Source of the DNA: an uncultured Lachnospiraceae bacterium
GTDB lineage: Bacteria; Bacillota; Clostridia; Lachnospirales; Lachnospiraceae
NCBI GenBank assembly: GCA_947169235.1
Contig: CAMVOY010000014.1
Span: 1 to 46,760 of the forward strand
Direction: 5' to 3'
Length of the DNA stretch: 46,760 nucleotides
Within the stretch, counting starts at the first letter, position 1. Each line of letters starts with the position of its first letter. The translations under genes were made by a program, and so were the position numbers. Below the pieces are notes generated by a model. It saw nothing but the letters and a program-made list of their open reading frames with translations, was not told where the DNA came from and ran no database searches. Shown here piece after piece: positions 36,271-44,685 of this stretch.

Positions 36271-36406
36271 CGAGCCACGCAAAGAAATAGGGGATGTGCC
36301 CGTATCTGAATGCTTGTATTCAGATACAGGCACACCCCTATTTTTATACGCGGCGACTGCCGCGTAACGAGGAATGCGCAGCATTCCGAGTCTACCGCGT
36401 GGCTCG
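36271..36406. repeat. Multi-arm palindromic element B, containing a terminator
   Basis: The outer arms CGAGCCACGC (36271-36280) and GCGTGGCTCG (36397-36406) pair perfectly over 10 bp. Inside lie a roughly 25-bp terminator hairpin, an 8-bp hairpin at 36347-36366 (TACGCGGC/GCCGCGTA) and a 7-bp hairpin at 36371-36387 (GGAATGC/GCATTCC) flanked by GAG and GAGTC. The whole can fold as a cloverleaf. The GAG-hairpin-GAGTC module, with GCGYAGC at its tip, also occurs in element A between tarI and tarJ. Confidence 0.7.
36285..36345. terminator. Bidirectional terminator between the carboxyltransferase and cdaR
   Basis: Stem 36285-36311 with 36318-36343 has 25 pairs, broken by one bulge and one mismatch, a 6-base loop, and TTTTT after it on the plus strand. 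It separates the convergent carboxyltransferase and cdaR genes. Confidence 0.85.
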
Positions 36407-36423
36407 CTCCATTCCCGCGCGGC

Positions 36424-37719
36424 TTATTCCTCCTCTTCCGGAGCCTCGGTCTCCTCGGGAGTTTCCGTCGCCTCGCTCTCTATCTTCGCGATAGTGACCT
36501 CCACCACGACCGGCGTCATTATCCTGACTCCTTCAGGCATCGAAAAGCTCACGGCTACACTGTGTACACCCTCGACCAACTGGCCTATATCGATGTACGC
36601 ACCCAGATCCTTGAGCTGAACATTTTTCAGCTTTTCATCGGAGCCCGACAGCTTCACCTCGTATCTCTTGTCAGGATCCGAGAATGCGACCGAATAATTT
36701 TCCGGTGTATTTCTGACCTCTATATCGCTACCGTTAAGATAAAAGCTTCTGCTTCCGCTCTTTCCGATCTCACATCTTACCGATACCTTTGTTATACCGT
36801 CCTCTATTGTAAAGCCCTTTCCAAGGTAATTGGATATGTCTATCTCTTTCTCCACATCGGCAGTGGCTCCCTCTATATCCACCTCAAGCCTGATGACCAT
36901 ATCATCGGAGAACTTCGACGGATCCGATGCGGATACTCTGACGCTCTCAGGTTGTCTGTCAGTCTGTATCAGATGATAACCTTCGGCAGGCATTCCGACG
37001 GTAGTTACCTCGATCGGAACATCCATGGTCGTCCTTACTCCGACACTGACCGTGACCTCTGTCTCACTGAAGGTCAGATTGCCCGCGTCTATCATATCTC
37101 CGGAGCTGTCATATGCCACAGGCTTCGCCTTGGTGGTAAACTCCTCCGTCTCACCGTTTAACGGGATAACCACTCCGACATGATCGATCTTTCTCATCTT
37201 CGACTCGCCGCCGGCTACCTCGATGATATTCGGTTTAACCTTCACATCACCAAGCACGTATCCTTCTCCGAGATCACCTTCCTGCTCTACCTGAACCTTG
37301 AACTTCTCTGTCACGCGGTTTTCAAGCTTGACCTTAAGAACGGCATTGTTATAACTAAGCTCATAAGGAAGATTATTCGGATTCTTGTTAAGCTTCACCT
37401 GGATGTTTACGGCATTCACGCTCGAAAGCTCCGCGAGGTCCGCAGTCGCCGTAAAGTCCTTCTCCCTGAGTCTCTCCACGAGACTCCTCTTGGAAGTGAT
37501 CGTAACATCAACACGGTCTCCGCTCACGATCTCATAGACCTGGTTCGCGGAGGTTATCGCAGTCTCATTAAGGATCTTTACGGGGATGTTCTCAAATGTC
37601 CTTTTAACCGTAGGATCAACGATATTAACGACGATGAGCCAGAATACGCCCGCTGCGATGATGGACAGTATTTTCCATCCTATATTCTTTGTGAATAATC
37701 TCTTGAAAAATCTTTTCAT
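36424..37719 (-). CDS. cdaR: CdaR family regulator of diadenylate cyclase (YbbR domains)
   Basis: The 431-residue protein has one N-terminal membrane helix (ILSIIAAGVFWLIVVNIVDP) and about four extracytoplasmic YbbR repeats, such as PVKILNETAIT, VIPLNGETEEFTTKA, DVPIEVTTVGMPAEGY and IEVRNTPENYSVAFS. A Glu/Thr-rich tail ends it. CdaR binds CdaA and controls c-di-AMP synthesis in Firmicutes. Its ATG overlaps the cdaA stop as ATGA. glmM, the usual third gene, does not follow. Confidence 0.92.
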   Translation of the reverse strand: MKRFFKRLFTKNIGWKILSIIAAGVFWLIVVNIVDPTVKRTFENIPVKILNETAITSANQVYEIVSGDRVDVTITSKRSLVERLREKDFTATADLAELSSVNAVNIQVKLNKNPNNLPYELSYNNAVLKVKLENRVTEKFKVQVEQEGDLGEGYVLGDVKVKPNIIEVAGGESKMRKIDHVGVVIPLNGETEEFTTKAKPVAYDSSGDMIDAGNLTFSETEVTVSVGVRTTMDVPIEVTTVGMPAEGYHLIQTDRQPESVRVSASDPSKFSDDMVIRLEVDIEGATADVEKEIDISNYLGKGFTIEDGITKVSVRCEIGKSGSRSFYLNGSDIEVRNTPENYSVAFSDPDKRYEVKLSGSDEKLKNVQLKDLGAYIDIGQLVEGVHSVAVSFSMPEGVRIMTPVVVEVTIAKIESEATETPEETEAPEEEE

Positions 37720-38636
37720 GAACGGCTCACCTCCTCTTCCTTGGAAGACTCGGCTTCAACTGCGCGTTTTGCAGCTATCCGTTTCTTTTTGCGGAACTGC
37801 CACCAGCGAACCTTTCTCTCTCTTCCTCGTTTTGCTGCCTCCTTGAGGCGGAGGGTAAGCGTATCAGCATCTATCTTGTGATAGAGCTTTCCGTCCATAG
37901 CCAATGATACCGCTCCCGTCTCCTCGGAAACGATGATCGTCAGCGAATCGGAAACCTCGCTGATACCCAGACCTGCACGATGTCTCGTACCGAGCTCCTT
38001 GCTGACACTCAGATTGTTTGACAACGGCAGATAGCAGGTCGCTGCCACGATCTGATCATCACGGAGCAATACGGCACCATCATGAAGAGGTGTATTGTGC
38101 TCAAATATGTTTATCAAAAGCTGAGAGCTGATATCCGCGTTGATCGGTATACCCGTTCTCTCATATTCGCGGCACTGGATATTTTTCTCTACAACGATAA
38201 GCGCTCCGGTCTTTACCTTAGCCATATCATAGCTTGCCTTTACGATGGCCTGAACACTCTTTGTTGAGAACCTTTTACTCTTTTCATCCGAACTGTCCAA
38301 GGAGAGATTCCTAAGGATATTTCGACGCCCCAGATGCTCGAGCGCACCTCTGAGCTCAGGCTGAAAGATAACAACCAGAGCTACCGCCGCGATCACCATC
38401 ACGTTATTGAATATCCATATGATAACATTCATCTCAAGTATCATTGCGACCAGATAAAACAGCGCAAGAAACACCATTCCCTTGAGCAGAGTCCACGCAC
38501 GCGTGTCCTTGACCCAGACAATGATGTGATAAAATACGTATGCAATGATCAGGATCTCCAGTATGTCGATGACACTTACCTTGGGGATCGTGAGCCTTGC
38601 TACGTAATTTTTAAAAAATGAGATGATTGTGTCCAT
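37716..38636 (-). CDS. cdaA: Diadenylate cyclase CdaA
   Basis: It makes c-di-AMP from ATP at the membrane, controlling potassium, osmotic and wall homeostasis. The 306 residues have three N-terminal helices (about 22-92) and a DAC domain with the catalytic HDGA (DGA at 186-188) and GTRHRAGLG (RHR at 218-220). The basic tail (RGRERKVRWWQFRKKKR) is longer than in short family members. The ATG has AAAGGA 8 bases upstream. It follows the Lys/Glu-repeat membrane protein by 13 bases. Confidence 0.95.
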   Translation of the reverse strand: MDTIISFFKNYVARLTIPKVSVIDILEILIIAYVFYHIIVWVKDTRAWTLLKGMVFLALFYLVAMILEMNVIIWIFNNVMVIAAVALVVIFQPELRGALEHLGRRNILRNLSLDSSDEKSKRFSTKSVQAIVKASYDMAKVKTGALIVVEKNIQCREYERTGIPINADISSQLLINIFEHNTPLHDGAVLLRDDQIVAATCYLPLSNNLSVSKELGTRHRAGLGISEVSDSLTIIVSEETGAVSLAMDGKLYHKIDADTLTLRLKEAAKRGRERKVRWWQFRKKKRIAAKRAVEAESSKEEEVSRS

Positions 38637-38649
38637 AAGCTACGTCCTT

Positions 38650-39927
38650 TTATCTTTTTCTGCCTCTGTTCTTTTTCTTGCTCTTATTCCTGGGCACCTG
38701 AGGTTTGACTGTGTCTTTGGTATCGGGCACGGACTCGGATGGCTCGTTCTTCTCCTCGTCCTTAACTTCCTCTGTCTTCTCTTCCTCGACCTTCTTCTCT
38801 TCTTCAGCCTTCTTTTCTTCCTCGGCTTTTTTCTGTTCCTCGGCTTTTTTCTGTTCCTCGGCTTTCTTCTGTTCCTCGGCTTTCTTCTCTTCGGCCTTTT
38901 TCTCCTCGATCTTTTTATCTTCCTTCTTGATGCCTCTCTCCTCTGCGAGTGCTTTTTCTACTTCTTCACGTAACTCTGCCGTAACCTCGGCCACATCCTC
39001 CGGAAGGATCTTTGTTACGATCTTGTCACCCACCGCAACATTATACTTCGGGACGGCCGAAACGTAGTAATAATACTCATCATCCTCGAACTGCAGTTTT
39101 CTGATTCCGTGATAATCCAGAGAGATATGCATAAACTGGAACAGATATGCGATTCCCATCGTGACCAGCACCAGCACCGATGTGAGGATAAGATTCAGCT
39201 CGAGCTCCCAGATGATATTGCTCACCATCTCGAGTGTATACAGAACCACGGTTCCCACCAGTATGGCGATCTGCGGTGAGTATTTGAAGTTGGCCCTTCT
39301 CAAAAGATATACAACCGTAAATGTCAGTATATATACGATGAGCGCAACCCACAAAAGTCTGTTCGATATGATGTAGTTTATCAGATACTGAAGCGGCGCA
39401 AACATATTCGAATCACCGGCGATCCTCTGTGCGGTCGCCGTATACTCAGACACAGCATCCAGACTGAATCTGACTATCAGACCCATGACAAGAGCAGGGA
39501 TCAAAGACGGGCCCGCAAACAGAGCCGATACCACCGGAACAGAGAATCCCATCTGCAGCGCTGACAAAGTAGGCACGGATATCAGCATATACCACTGATC
39601 CTTTGCCTTTCGTCCGAACAGCAGGAAAAATATCGCGATCATCATCAACAGCGTCACTGCCTGAACTGCTGATATCTGCCAAACCTCTATCCCGACTATC
39701 GCTACGATACTCAGAATCCCGATAGCATCCGGCAGGAATCCGCAGGCTACCGCGACTACCGGAAATACCCATCTGTAATCAGAGAAGAACCCATCTGGGA
39801 ACTTGCCTGTGAGCAGCATCAGCACCACAAGCACTACCAGACCTTTCAGAATACCCCTGATGATAGTATAGTGTCTCTCAAAATAATGCCTGATCCGCCC
39901 TCTGAGGATCAGAAGTGTCGCCATCAT
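38650..39927 (-). CDS. Uncharacterised membrane protein with Lys/Glu-rich C-terminal repeats
   Basis: I do not recognise a family. The 425 residues have about eight to nine membrane helices (to about residue 275). A short soluble part follows (DDEYYYYVSAVPKYNVAVGDKIV), then about 115 highly charged residues with four KKAEEQ/KKAEEE repeats that should form a helix or coiled coil on the cytosolic side, and a basic end (RNKSKKKNRGRKR). It precedes cdaA in the operon, so it may act in c-di-AMP control or wall assembly; this is context only. The ATG overlaps the previous stop as ATGA. Confidence 0.8.
   Translation of the reverse strand: MMATLLILRGRIRHYFERHYTIIRGILKGLVVLVVLMLLTGKFPDGFFSDYRWVFPVVAVACGFLPDAIGILSIVAIVGIEVWQISAVQAVTLLMMIAIFFLLFGRKAKDQWYMLISVPTLSALQMGFSVPVVSALFAGPSLIPALVMGLIVRFSLDAVSEYTATAQRIAGDSNMFAPLQYLINYIISNRLLWVALIVYILTFTVVYLLRRANFKYSPQIAILVGTVVLYTLEMVSNIIWELELNLILTSVLVLVTMGIAYLFQFMHISLDYHGIRKLQFEDDEYYYYVSAVPKYNVAVGDKIVTKILPEDVAEVTAELREEVEKALAEERGIKKEDKKIEEKKAEEKKAEEQKKAEEQKKAEEQKKAEEEKKAEEEKKVEEEKTEEVKDEEKNEPSESVPDTKDTVKPQVPRNKSKKKNRGRKR
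38819..38896 (-). repeat. 18-bp tandem repeats encoding KKAEEQ
   Basis: Three to four near-identical 18-base units (CTCGGCTTTTTTCTGTTC on the plus strand) lie in frame in the membrane protein gene. Being a multiple of three, copy changes would lengthen or shorten the charged tail without breaking the frame. Confidence 0.7.
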
Positions 39928-40349
39928 GTATTCTCCTCCTTCTTCTCATCCTCGTAAAGCCTTAAAAGTTCATCTAATGTCGCATCATATTCATAAACGC
40001 GGGCAGTTGCCTCATCATACTCGCGTTTGCTTCTTCTCTTGGTAAATGAACACAGTATCCCAAGGAGAATAAACCATACCACAACTCCACCTGCGATCCA
40101 AAGTACACGATCCAGGGTGAAGAAACCTTCTGATACGTAAACTTTCCACGGAATGCTGTCGATGAAGTAGAGCAGGACCATCCCAATGATAAGAATGCTC
40201 GCCGCAACCATACCGGCCACAGCACGCAAAACCTGAAGGCGCACATAATCACGCCTGCGATAGCGAGTACGTCTCAGATCGAGTTCACCCATACCCGCTT
40301 CATAGTCCGATAGACGAATCATTTTTTTGATTCTTTCTTCGCTTAGCAC
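39924..40349 (-). CDS. Uncharacterised small membrane protein
   Basis: No family recognised. The 141 residues have a basic, Arg-rich N-terminus (LRRTRYRRRDYVR), two membrane helices (about 43-64 and 83-104), and a charged C-terminal helix (ARVYEYDATLDELLRLYEDEKKEE). The GTG start has GGAG 7 bases upstream. It is the first gene of the cdaA operon and has an extended -10 promoter about 35 bases before the start. Confidence 0.75.
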   Translation of the reverse strand: MLSEERIKKMIRLSDYEAGMGELDLRRTRYRRRDYVRLQVLRAVAGMVAASILIIGMVLLYFIDSIPWKVYVSEGFFTLDRVLWIAGGVVVWFILLGILCSFTKRRSKREYDEATARVYEYDATLDELLRLYEDEKKEENT

Positions 40350-40381
40350 GACTCTCCTCCATTGATAATCTCGCTATTTCT

Positions 40382-40410
40382 AGTATAGCAAAAACAAGCC
40401 CTTCAAACAA
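40382..40410 (-). promoter_or_regulatory. Promoter of the cdaA operon
   Basis: On the minus strand TTGTTT and TATACT are 17 bases apart, with an extended -10 TGC. It lies directly after the Gx transporter gene and before the small membrane protein gene. Confidence 0.65.
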
Positions 40411-40425
40411 GAGGAAATTGATATT

Positions 40426-40923
40426 TTACGGGATTTTTTTTATGCTTTTTACGATCGGTACACATATGAGTCCCAAAAGCGTTCCGGCGACAGCTCCTGC
40501 GATCCACAAAACCACGAGATAATAGAATAAAGACGATGTGTCTAAAACGATCATAGCAACGATGAGCTGACCGAGATTGTGTAACAAGGCACCCGTTATG
40601 CTGACGCTTACCAGTCGGGCATGCACAACCTCCTTCAGGACTATCATTCCGATCCCCGAAATGAGGCCTCCCGAAATAGAATACATGAGAGAAAAAATAT
40701 TCCCAAAGGTGAATCCAACCAGTACTATACGGATCAGATTGATAACAAGTGCGTCTTTCCATGAGAGTTTGTACAGCGCGATAAGAACGACCAGATTTGT
40801 AAGGCCCAGCTTCACTCCGGGCACGGCGATCAAAGCAGGCACCTGGGCCTCCAGCCAGGCCAGGACGAAAGCTACGGCGACAAGCATCGCACGTAATGCT
40901 ATTTTTCCGGTAGTACTGTTCAT
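40426..40923 (-). CDS. Gx transporter family protein (heptaprenyl diphosphate synthase component I-like)
   Basis: The 165-residue protein has five to six helices. LEAQVPALIAVPGVKLGLTNLVVLIALY and FGNIFSLMYSISGGLIS are typical of the family annotated as Gx transporter or heptaprenyl diphosphate synthase component I, which resembles ECF substrate-binding subunits. The transported molecule is unknown. It lies 9 bases after the CDF gene. In related bacteria it usually adjoins a NusG domain II gene; here that partner is two genes upstream. Confidence 0.85.
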   Translation of the reverse strand: MNSTTGKIALRAMLVAVAFVLAWLEAQVPALIAVPGVKLGLTNLVVLIALYKLSWKDALVINLIRIVLVGFTFGNIFSLMYSISGGLISGIGMIVLKEVVHARLVSVSITGALLHNLGQLIVAMIVLDTSSLFYYLVVLWIAGAVAGTLLGLICVPIVKSIKKIP

Positions 40924-40931
40924 GGGTGTTC

Positions 40932-41816
40932 TTACCTCTCTGTCGGATTTACATGGACCATACAGTGCTTCGTATCGGGAAAGACCTCCTCGATCCTCAG
41001 GTGTACGGCCTCTGCGATATCATGAGACGATTCCAGAGTGAGAGTTCCGTTTACCGCTATCTCGACATCCACGAACATCCTGTTTCCAAAAAGTCTTGTC
41101 TTCAAATCATCTACGCCTTCCACACCCTCTACCGACAGTATCTCAGTGCGGATACTGTCCATAAGCTCAGGATCGGCACTCTTGTCGACAAGTCGATTCA
41201 AAGACTCTTTGTAGATATCCACTGCGGCTTTTAAGATAAACAGACAGATCACGATACTTGCCACAGAGTCCATAACAGGCCATCCGCACATCGCAAACGC
41301 GATACCTATGAGAGCACCGACAGATGAGAGCGCATCCGAGCGGTGATGCCAGGCGTCAGCCATAAGAGCGGTTGAGCGTATTTTTTTTGCATTCGCCCTG
41401 GTATACCAAAACATCGCTTCCTTTCCGATGATGGATACGATGGCTGCGACGAGAGCGAGGACTCCCGGCACGGACAGAGACTCATACTCTCCGGATACCA
41501 GCGTCACCACGCCCTTCCTTCCTATCTCGAATCCGATGACTGCCAGAACCATCGAAAGAAGGCCCGACGCTATCGCCTCGAACCTCTCATGTCCATAGGG
41601 ATGATCATCATCCGCCTCCTTGGAGGAAACCTTCACCCCTATCATGACTATCACCGTCGAGAAAACATCTGAGGCCGAGTGCACCGCATCGGAAACCATC
41701 GCCGATGACGATGCGACGAGGCCGGCGATCAGCTTGAATACCGACAGCAAAAGATTGCCGATTATGCTAATCACCGATGTTTTCATCGCTATACGCTGTG
41801 TCTGTTTAACTTCCAA
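40932..41816 (-). CDS. Cation diffusion facilitator family transporter
   Basis: A metal/proton antiporter of 294 residues with six helices and a C-terminal cytosolic metal-sensing domain (about 205-294). Metal site motifs are SDAVHSASDV in helix 2 and ADAWHHRSDALSS in helix 5, plus DDDHPYGHERFE. These suggest efflux of a divalent metal (Zn, Fe or Mn). It follows sodA by 32 bases, so a role in manganese or iron balance is plausible. The TTG start has AGAGG 7 bases upstream. Confidence 0.93.
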   Translation of the reverse strand: MEVKQTQRIAMKTSVISIIGNLLLSVFKLIAGLVASSSAMVSDAVHSASDVFSTVIVMIGVKVSSKEADDDHPYGHERFEAIASGLLSMVLAVIGFEIGRKGVVTLVSGEYESLSVPGVLALVAAIVSIIGKEAMFWYTRANAKKIRSTALMADAWHHRSDALSSVGALIGIAFAMCGWPVMDSVASIVICLFILKAAVDIYKESLNRLVDKSADPELMDSIRTEILSVEGVEGVDDLKTRLFGNRMFVDVEIAVNGTLTLESSHDIAEAVHLRIEEVFPDTKHCMVHVNPTER

Positions 41817-41848
41817 CTTAAGGCCTCTTTTCGCACGGCTCTATACTC

Positions 41849-42466
41849 TCATGCCTTCACTCTCTGATAGTTTGCCTCTACGAGCTTCCAGTCGATGATC
41901 TCAAAGAGCTTTGCCACATAGTCCGCTCTCAAATTCTTGTAATTCAGATAATACGCGTGCTCCCATACGTCTATCGCAAGGATGGGGATAAACCCGGTAC
42001 CTTCACTGATAGGATTATCCTGATTCGGACTTGCCGAAACCATGAGGTCACCTGCTTTGTTCGCTGACAGCCATGCCCATCCGGATCCGAACTGTCCAAG
42101 CGCAAGTTTGGTTAATTCTTCCTTTAAGGTGGCGTAATTCCCGAACTTTTCATCTATTTTAACTTTTAGATCACCAACCGGCTCCGTGTTTCCCTCTGCG
42201 GACAGAGTTGAAAAATAGAGGTTGTGATTGTAGAATCCACCACCGTTATTTCTGAGTGCTTTTCTGAGTGCCTCATCAGAGACACTGTCAAGAGACGCCA
42301 AAAGCTCCTCTATATCTTTATCCATAACGCCTGCTTTCTCAGCAGCATCGTTGAGATTTTTGGTATACAGAGCGTGATGCTTTCCGTAGTGTGTCTCGAT
42401 GGTCGTCGCGTCGATCTGCGGCTCCAGGCCGTTTGATGCATAACCAAGTTTTACCTGTTCGAACAT
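41849..42466 (-). CDS. sodA: Superoxide dismutase, Fe/Mn family
   Basis: It converts superoxide to peroxide and oxygen in the cytosol. The 205 residues have the metal ligands His26, His81, Asp166 and His170 (ETHYGKHH, FYNHNLYF, DVWEHAYYL). Gln149 in SPNQDNPI and the Gly at position 77 follow the manganese-type rather than iron-type pattern, so Mn or cambialistic use is likely. The ATG follows GGAGG at 5 bases; an open frame extends nine codons upstream. The leader may form a GGAGC/GCTCC hairpin. Confidence 0.95.
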   Translation of the reverse strand: MFEQVKLGYASNGLEPQIDATTIETHYGKHHALYTKNLNDAAEKAGVMDKDIEELLASLDSVSDEALRKALRNNGGGFYNHNLYFSTLSAEGNTEPVGDLKVKIDEKFGNYATLKEELTKLALGQFGSGWAWLSANKAGDLMVSASPNQDNPISEGTGFIPILAIDVWEHAYYLNYKNLRADYVAKLFEIIDWKLVEANYQRVKA

Positions 42467-42526
42467 AGTTACCTCCATTCCGGAGCATAGCATTCGCAGT
42501 GCTATATATGGCTCCCTGTTTGTATT

Positions 42527-42910
42527 TTATCTTGCTACGGCATCGAATGTCTCCGTGGCACTCTCACTCTCCCCCGCTACTCGCACGGTTATCCTGTGCG
42601 GGAGACATACGATGCTTTCATTTACATTTGAAATACTGCCCTGCTTTACACATAGTAAGTCCGGGCAGTCCGCTTCCTCTATCCTCGCGGCTCCGTCCTT
42701 GATGACAAGTCTGTTTTTACCTTCTCTGCCTGTGATCCATTCGTCCCTGTCCTCATCGAGCGGATATGTTGCAACTGTTTTACCTTCCACGGAGACTATC
42801 ACTGTCTTTCCGGGTGATCTCGTCATAAAAAATACCGCGACAAGTATCGCTCCGATGATCACTACTGACATTATCACTGCTATGTCAACCTTAAATGACC
42901 TTTTTTCCAT
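42527..42910 (-). CDS. NusG domain II-containing protein
   Basis: The 127-residue protein has one N-terminal membrane anchor (DIAVIMSVVIIGAILVAVFF) and an extracytoplasmic NusG domain II fold. It has the three conserved Cys of the group: ADCPDLLC (82 and 87) and CLPHR (102). The function is unknown. It is a frequent neighbour of Gx transporter genes and flavin/redox proteins. It lies 15 bases after the lipase gene and 60 before sodA. The ATG has AAAGG 5 bases before it. Confidence 0.88.
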   Translation of the reverse strand: MEKRSFKVDIAVIMSVVIIGAILVAVFFMTRSPGKTVIVSVEGKTVATYPLDEDRDEWITGREGKNRLVIKDGAARIEEADCPDLLCVKQGSISNVNESIVCLPHRITVRVAGESESATETFDAVAR

Positions 42911-42925
42911 ATCAGCCTTTCACGC

Positions 42926-44479
42926 CTACCCGCGCATCCGGTAATCAGTCAAAAAACAGTATATCACCTGTAGATAATGCTCTATGGTGATAACATTGAC
43001 GTATTTGAGTACGTTTAACAGATTCGGTGTCTGACCTTTGTATTCGAGATTTTTAAGTACATCTCCCAGCGCCAACGCCGCATCTCCGCCGTTTACTATG
43101 GTCTCTATCGCCGTTTTCTGCAATCCGTCCACGAAACTCTGTCTGTCTGGAGCAGTCTTTTTCAGTGCCGCCTCGAACGCATCGATGATCCCGTCCGCAT
43201 CATTTTTCTCAGGATCATTATCTACATAGGAACCGTAAACGGAACTGTCTATCGACTTGAGAAGAACATTAACAGCCTCATTTCTCTCATCCTCGGTCAC
43301 ATCGATCCTGTGGCTGACTCCATATCTCGTAAATCCGTACGACTCCGGGATCAAACGTGCTATCGCATCGTGTGGCATCTCTATGTTGTGTATGAACGGA
43401 TACTCCGTTTCTTTTCTTGTCTTCTCCTGCTCTGAGTTAAACGTAGTCGCATGTATGCAGCTCAGATTGTAGCCGTATATGTCATCCTTTGTAATGGTTA
43501 TAGCATCCGACAGTTCGCCCGGATGATCTGCGATATATGCTTCGGAAAGGTTTGATGCCGTAGCCCCTCTACTGTGACCGGCAAACCAAAGCTTTACATC
43601 TCCCGTTATTTTTTCATCCGAGATATACTGCTTCAGATCCGCCATGAGCTTTTCACTTGATCTTTTGAAGCCTTCATGGTCACCCGTACCACTGCCCAAA
43701 AGCAGATTTGATGCCCACTCTTTCTCATAGCCTGAACTACGTGGGACGATAAGTACAAGCGTATAAGTCTTTCCATTCGATACGATTGATTTTTTCGCAA
43801 AAGCCACACCCAGACTCTCGGTGGTCGGTCTGACCTTGTAATCGGCATTTGTCCTGTGACCCTCGAACCCAAGCATGTCTGTCAAACGTTTTACATAGAA
43901 TGACGGATCACCTTTTGCAAAGCTTCCGTACTCAGGTATTGACGACCATGCAAGAAGTGTGGATATAGTTGCTATTCTCTGATCATAAGTACTTGCAGGT
44001 GCAGAAAACCAGCTGTCATTATATGACCAGTATGCTGCGGTAGGTATATCCTTTCCGGCATTATTTTTACCCATGGGGAGGTACACCCGTCCGCTCGTTC
44101 CGGTCTTTACGGTAACCTTACATGTATATGTTTTCTTTTTATACTTTGCCGTAATCTTTGCGCTGCCGGCTTTATATCCAAAAACATGTGCTGCCTTGTC
44201 TGTGCTGTCTGATGATACACTCGCAACGGACGCATCCGACACCGTCCACTTTATCTTTTTAAACTGTTTTGCGGTGACCCCTTTAATCTTCAGTTTTTTT
44301 TCATTTCCGGTCATCACGGTCAGGGACTTTTTGCTGAGAGTTATCTTCGTGACTTTTTTCGCAGCCTTCTTCGCACTCGCGTTATTATCAACAGCAAGCA
44401 CTCCGACATTCATCGCAAATACAAGCGCGACCGCCATCACACCCGAGATCACTCTTTTATTAATGCAGGTTTTCTCCAT
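42926..44479 (-). CDS. Secreted Ig-like (Big_2) plus lipase-type alpha/beta hydrolase
   Basis: The 517 residues begin with a signal peptide (KRVISGVMAVALVFAMNVGVLA). One Big_2 module follows (about 43-126; ITLSKKSLTVMTGNEKKL, AGSAKITAKYKK), then a lipase-like domain with nucleophile motif GHSRG (Ser303) in LWFAGHSRGATASNL. The Asp and His of the triad cannot be fixed from sequence alone; a late His in HRIDVTED is one candidate. It would hydrolyse esters outside the cell. The ATG follows AAGGGGAAG; an upstream start adds nine residues. It heads a same-strand run ending at the Gx transporter gene. Confidence 0.85.
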   Translation of the reverse strand: MEKTCINKRVISGVMAVALVFAMNVGVLAVDNNASAKKAAKKVTKITLSKKSLTVMTGNEKKLKIKGVTAKQFKKIKWTVSDASVASVSSDSTDKAAHVFGYKAGSAKITAKYKKKTYTCKVTVKTGTSGRVYLPMGKNNAGKDIPTAAYWSYNDSWFSAPASTYDQRIATISTLLAWSSIPEYGSFAKGDPSFYVKRLTDMLGFEGHRTNADYKVRPTTESLGVAFAKKSIVSNGKTYTLVLIVPRSSGYEKEWASNLLLGSGTGDHEGFKRSSEKLMADLKQYISDEKITGDVKLWFAGHSRGATASNLSEAYIADHPGELSDAITITKDDIYGYNLSCIHATTFNSEQEKTRKETEYPFIHNIEMPHDAIARLIPESYGFTRYGVSHRIDVTEDERNEAVNVLLKSIDSSVYGSYVDNDPEKNDADGIIDAFEAALKKTAPDRQSFVDGLQKTAIETIVNGGDAALALGDVLKNLEYKGQTPNLLNVLKYVNVITIEHYLQVIYCFLTDYRMRG

Positions 44480-44593
44480 TCGGCTTCCCCTTCTTTCAAG
44501 ATACACTAAAGCATCACTATAGCATACAAATTACTTGTTTTTTATTATACAGCTTTTTTAAAAATAGTCAACATATACCAATTCAAAAAAAGA

Positions 44594-44622
44594 TGTACAA
44601 AAAGGATCAGATGATGTATAAT
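44594..44622 (+). promoter_or_regulatory. Possible promoter of the GGDEF gene
   Basis: TGTACA and TATAAT lie 17 bases apart, about 65 bases before the chosen ATG. The -35 matches the consensus at only four of six positions. No good promoter was found for the divergent lipase gene. Confidence 0.4.
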
Positions 44623-44685
44623 GATTATACGACGTCTTTACACACTTTCTCAGACAGGACGCATTACAGAAAAGGAGACTACCGT

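Noticed and set aside
36310-37161. 283-residue plus-strand open frame over cdaR
   Set aside because: It begins inside the element B terminator and runs antisense to a well-supported cdaR gene. It has no family resemblance and no ribosome binding site.
38819-38896. Possible CRISPR or non-coding tandem array
   Set aside because: The 18-base units are contiguous, without spacers, and in frame with the protein; they are coding repeats.
38623-38973. Plus-strand open frame for a very hydrophobic Leu/Phe-rich protein
   Set aside because: It is the complement of the Lys/Glu repeat tail of the membrane protein gene; repeats of AAG/GAA codons read as Phe/Leu on the other strand. It has no ribosome binding site.
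40350-40425. Terminator after the Gx transporter gene
   Set aside because: No convincing hairpin with a T-run is present; the space is mostly taken by the next promoter.
42480-42516. Metal-responsive riboswitch before sodA
   Set aside because: Only a short GGAGC/GCTCC and TAGCA/TGCTA pairing is seen; it lacks the size and conserved core of known metal riboswitches.
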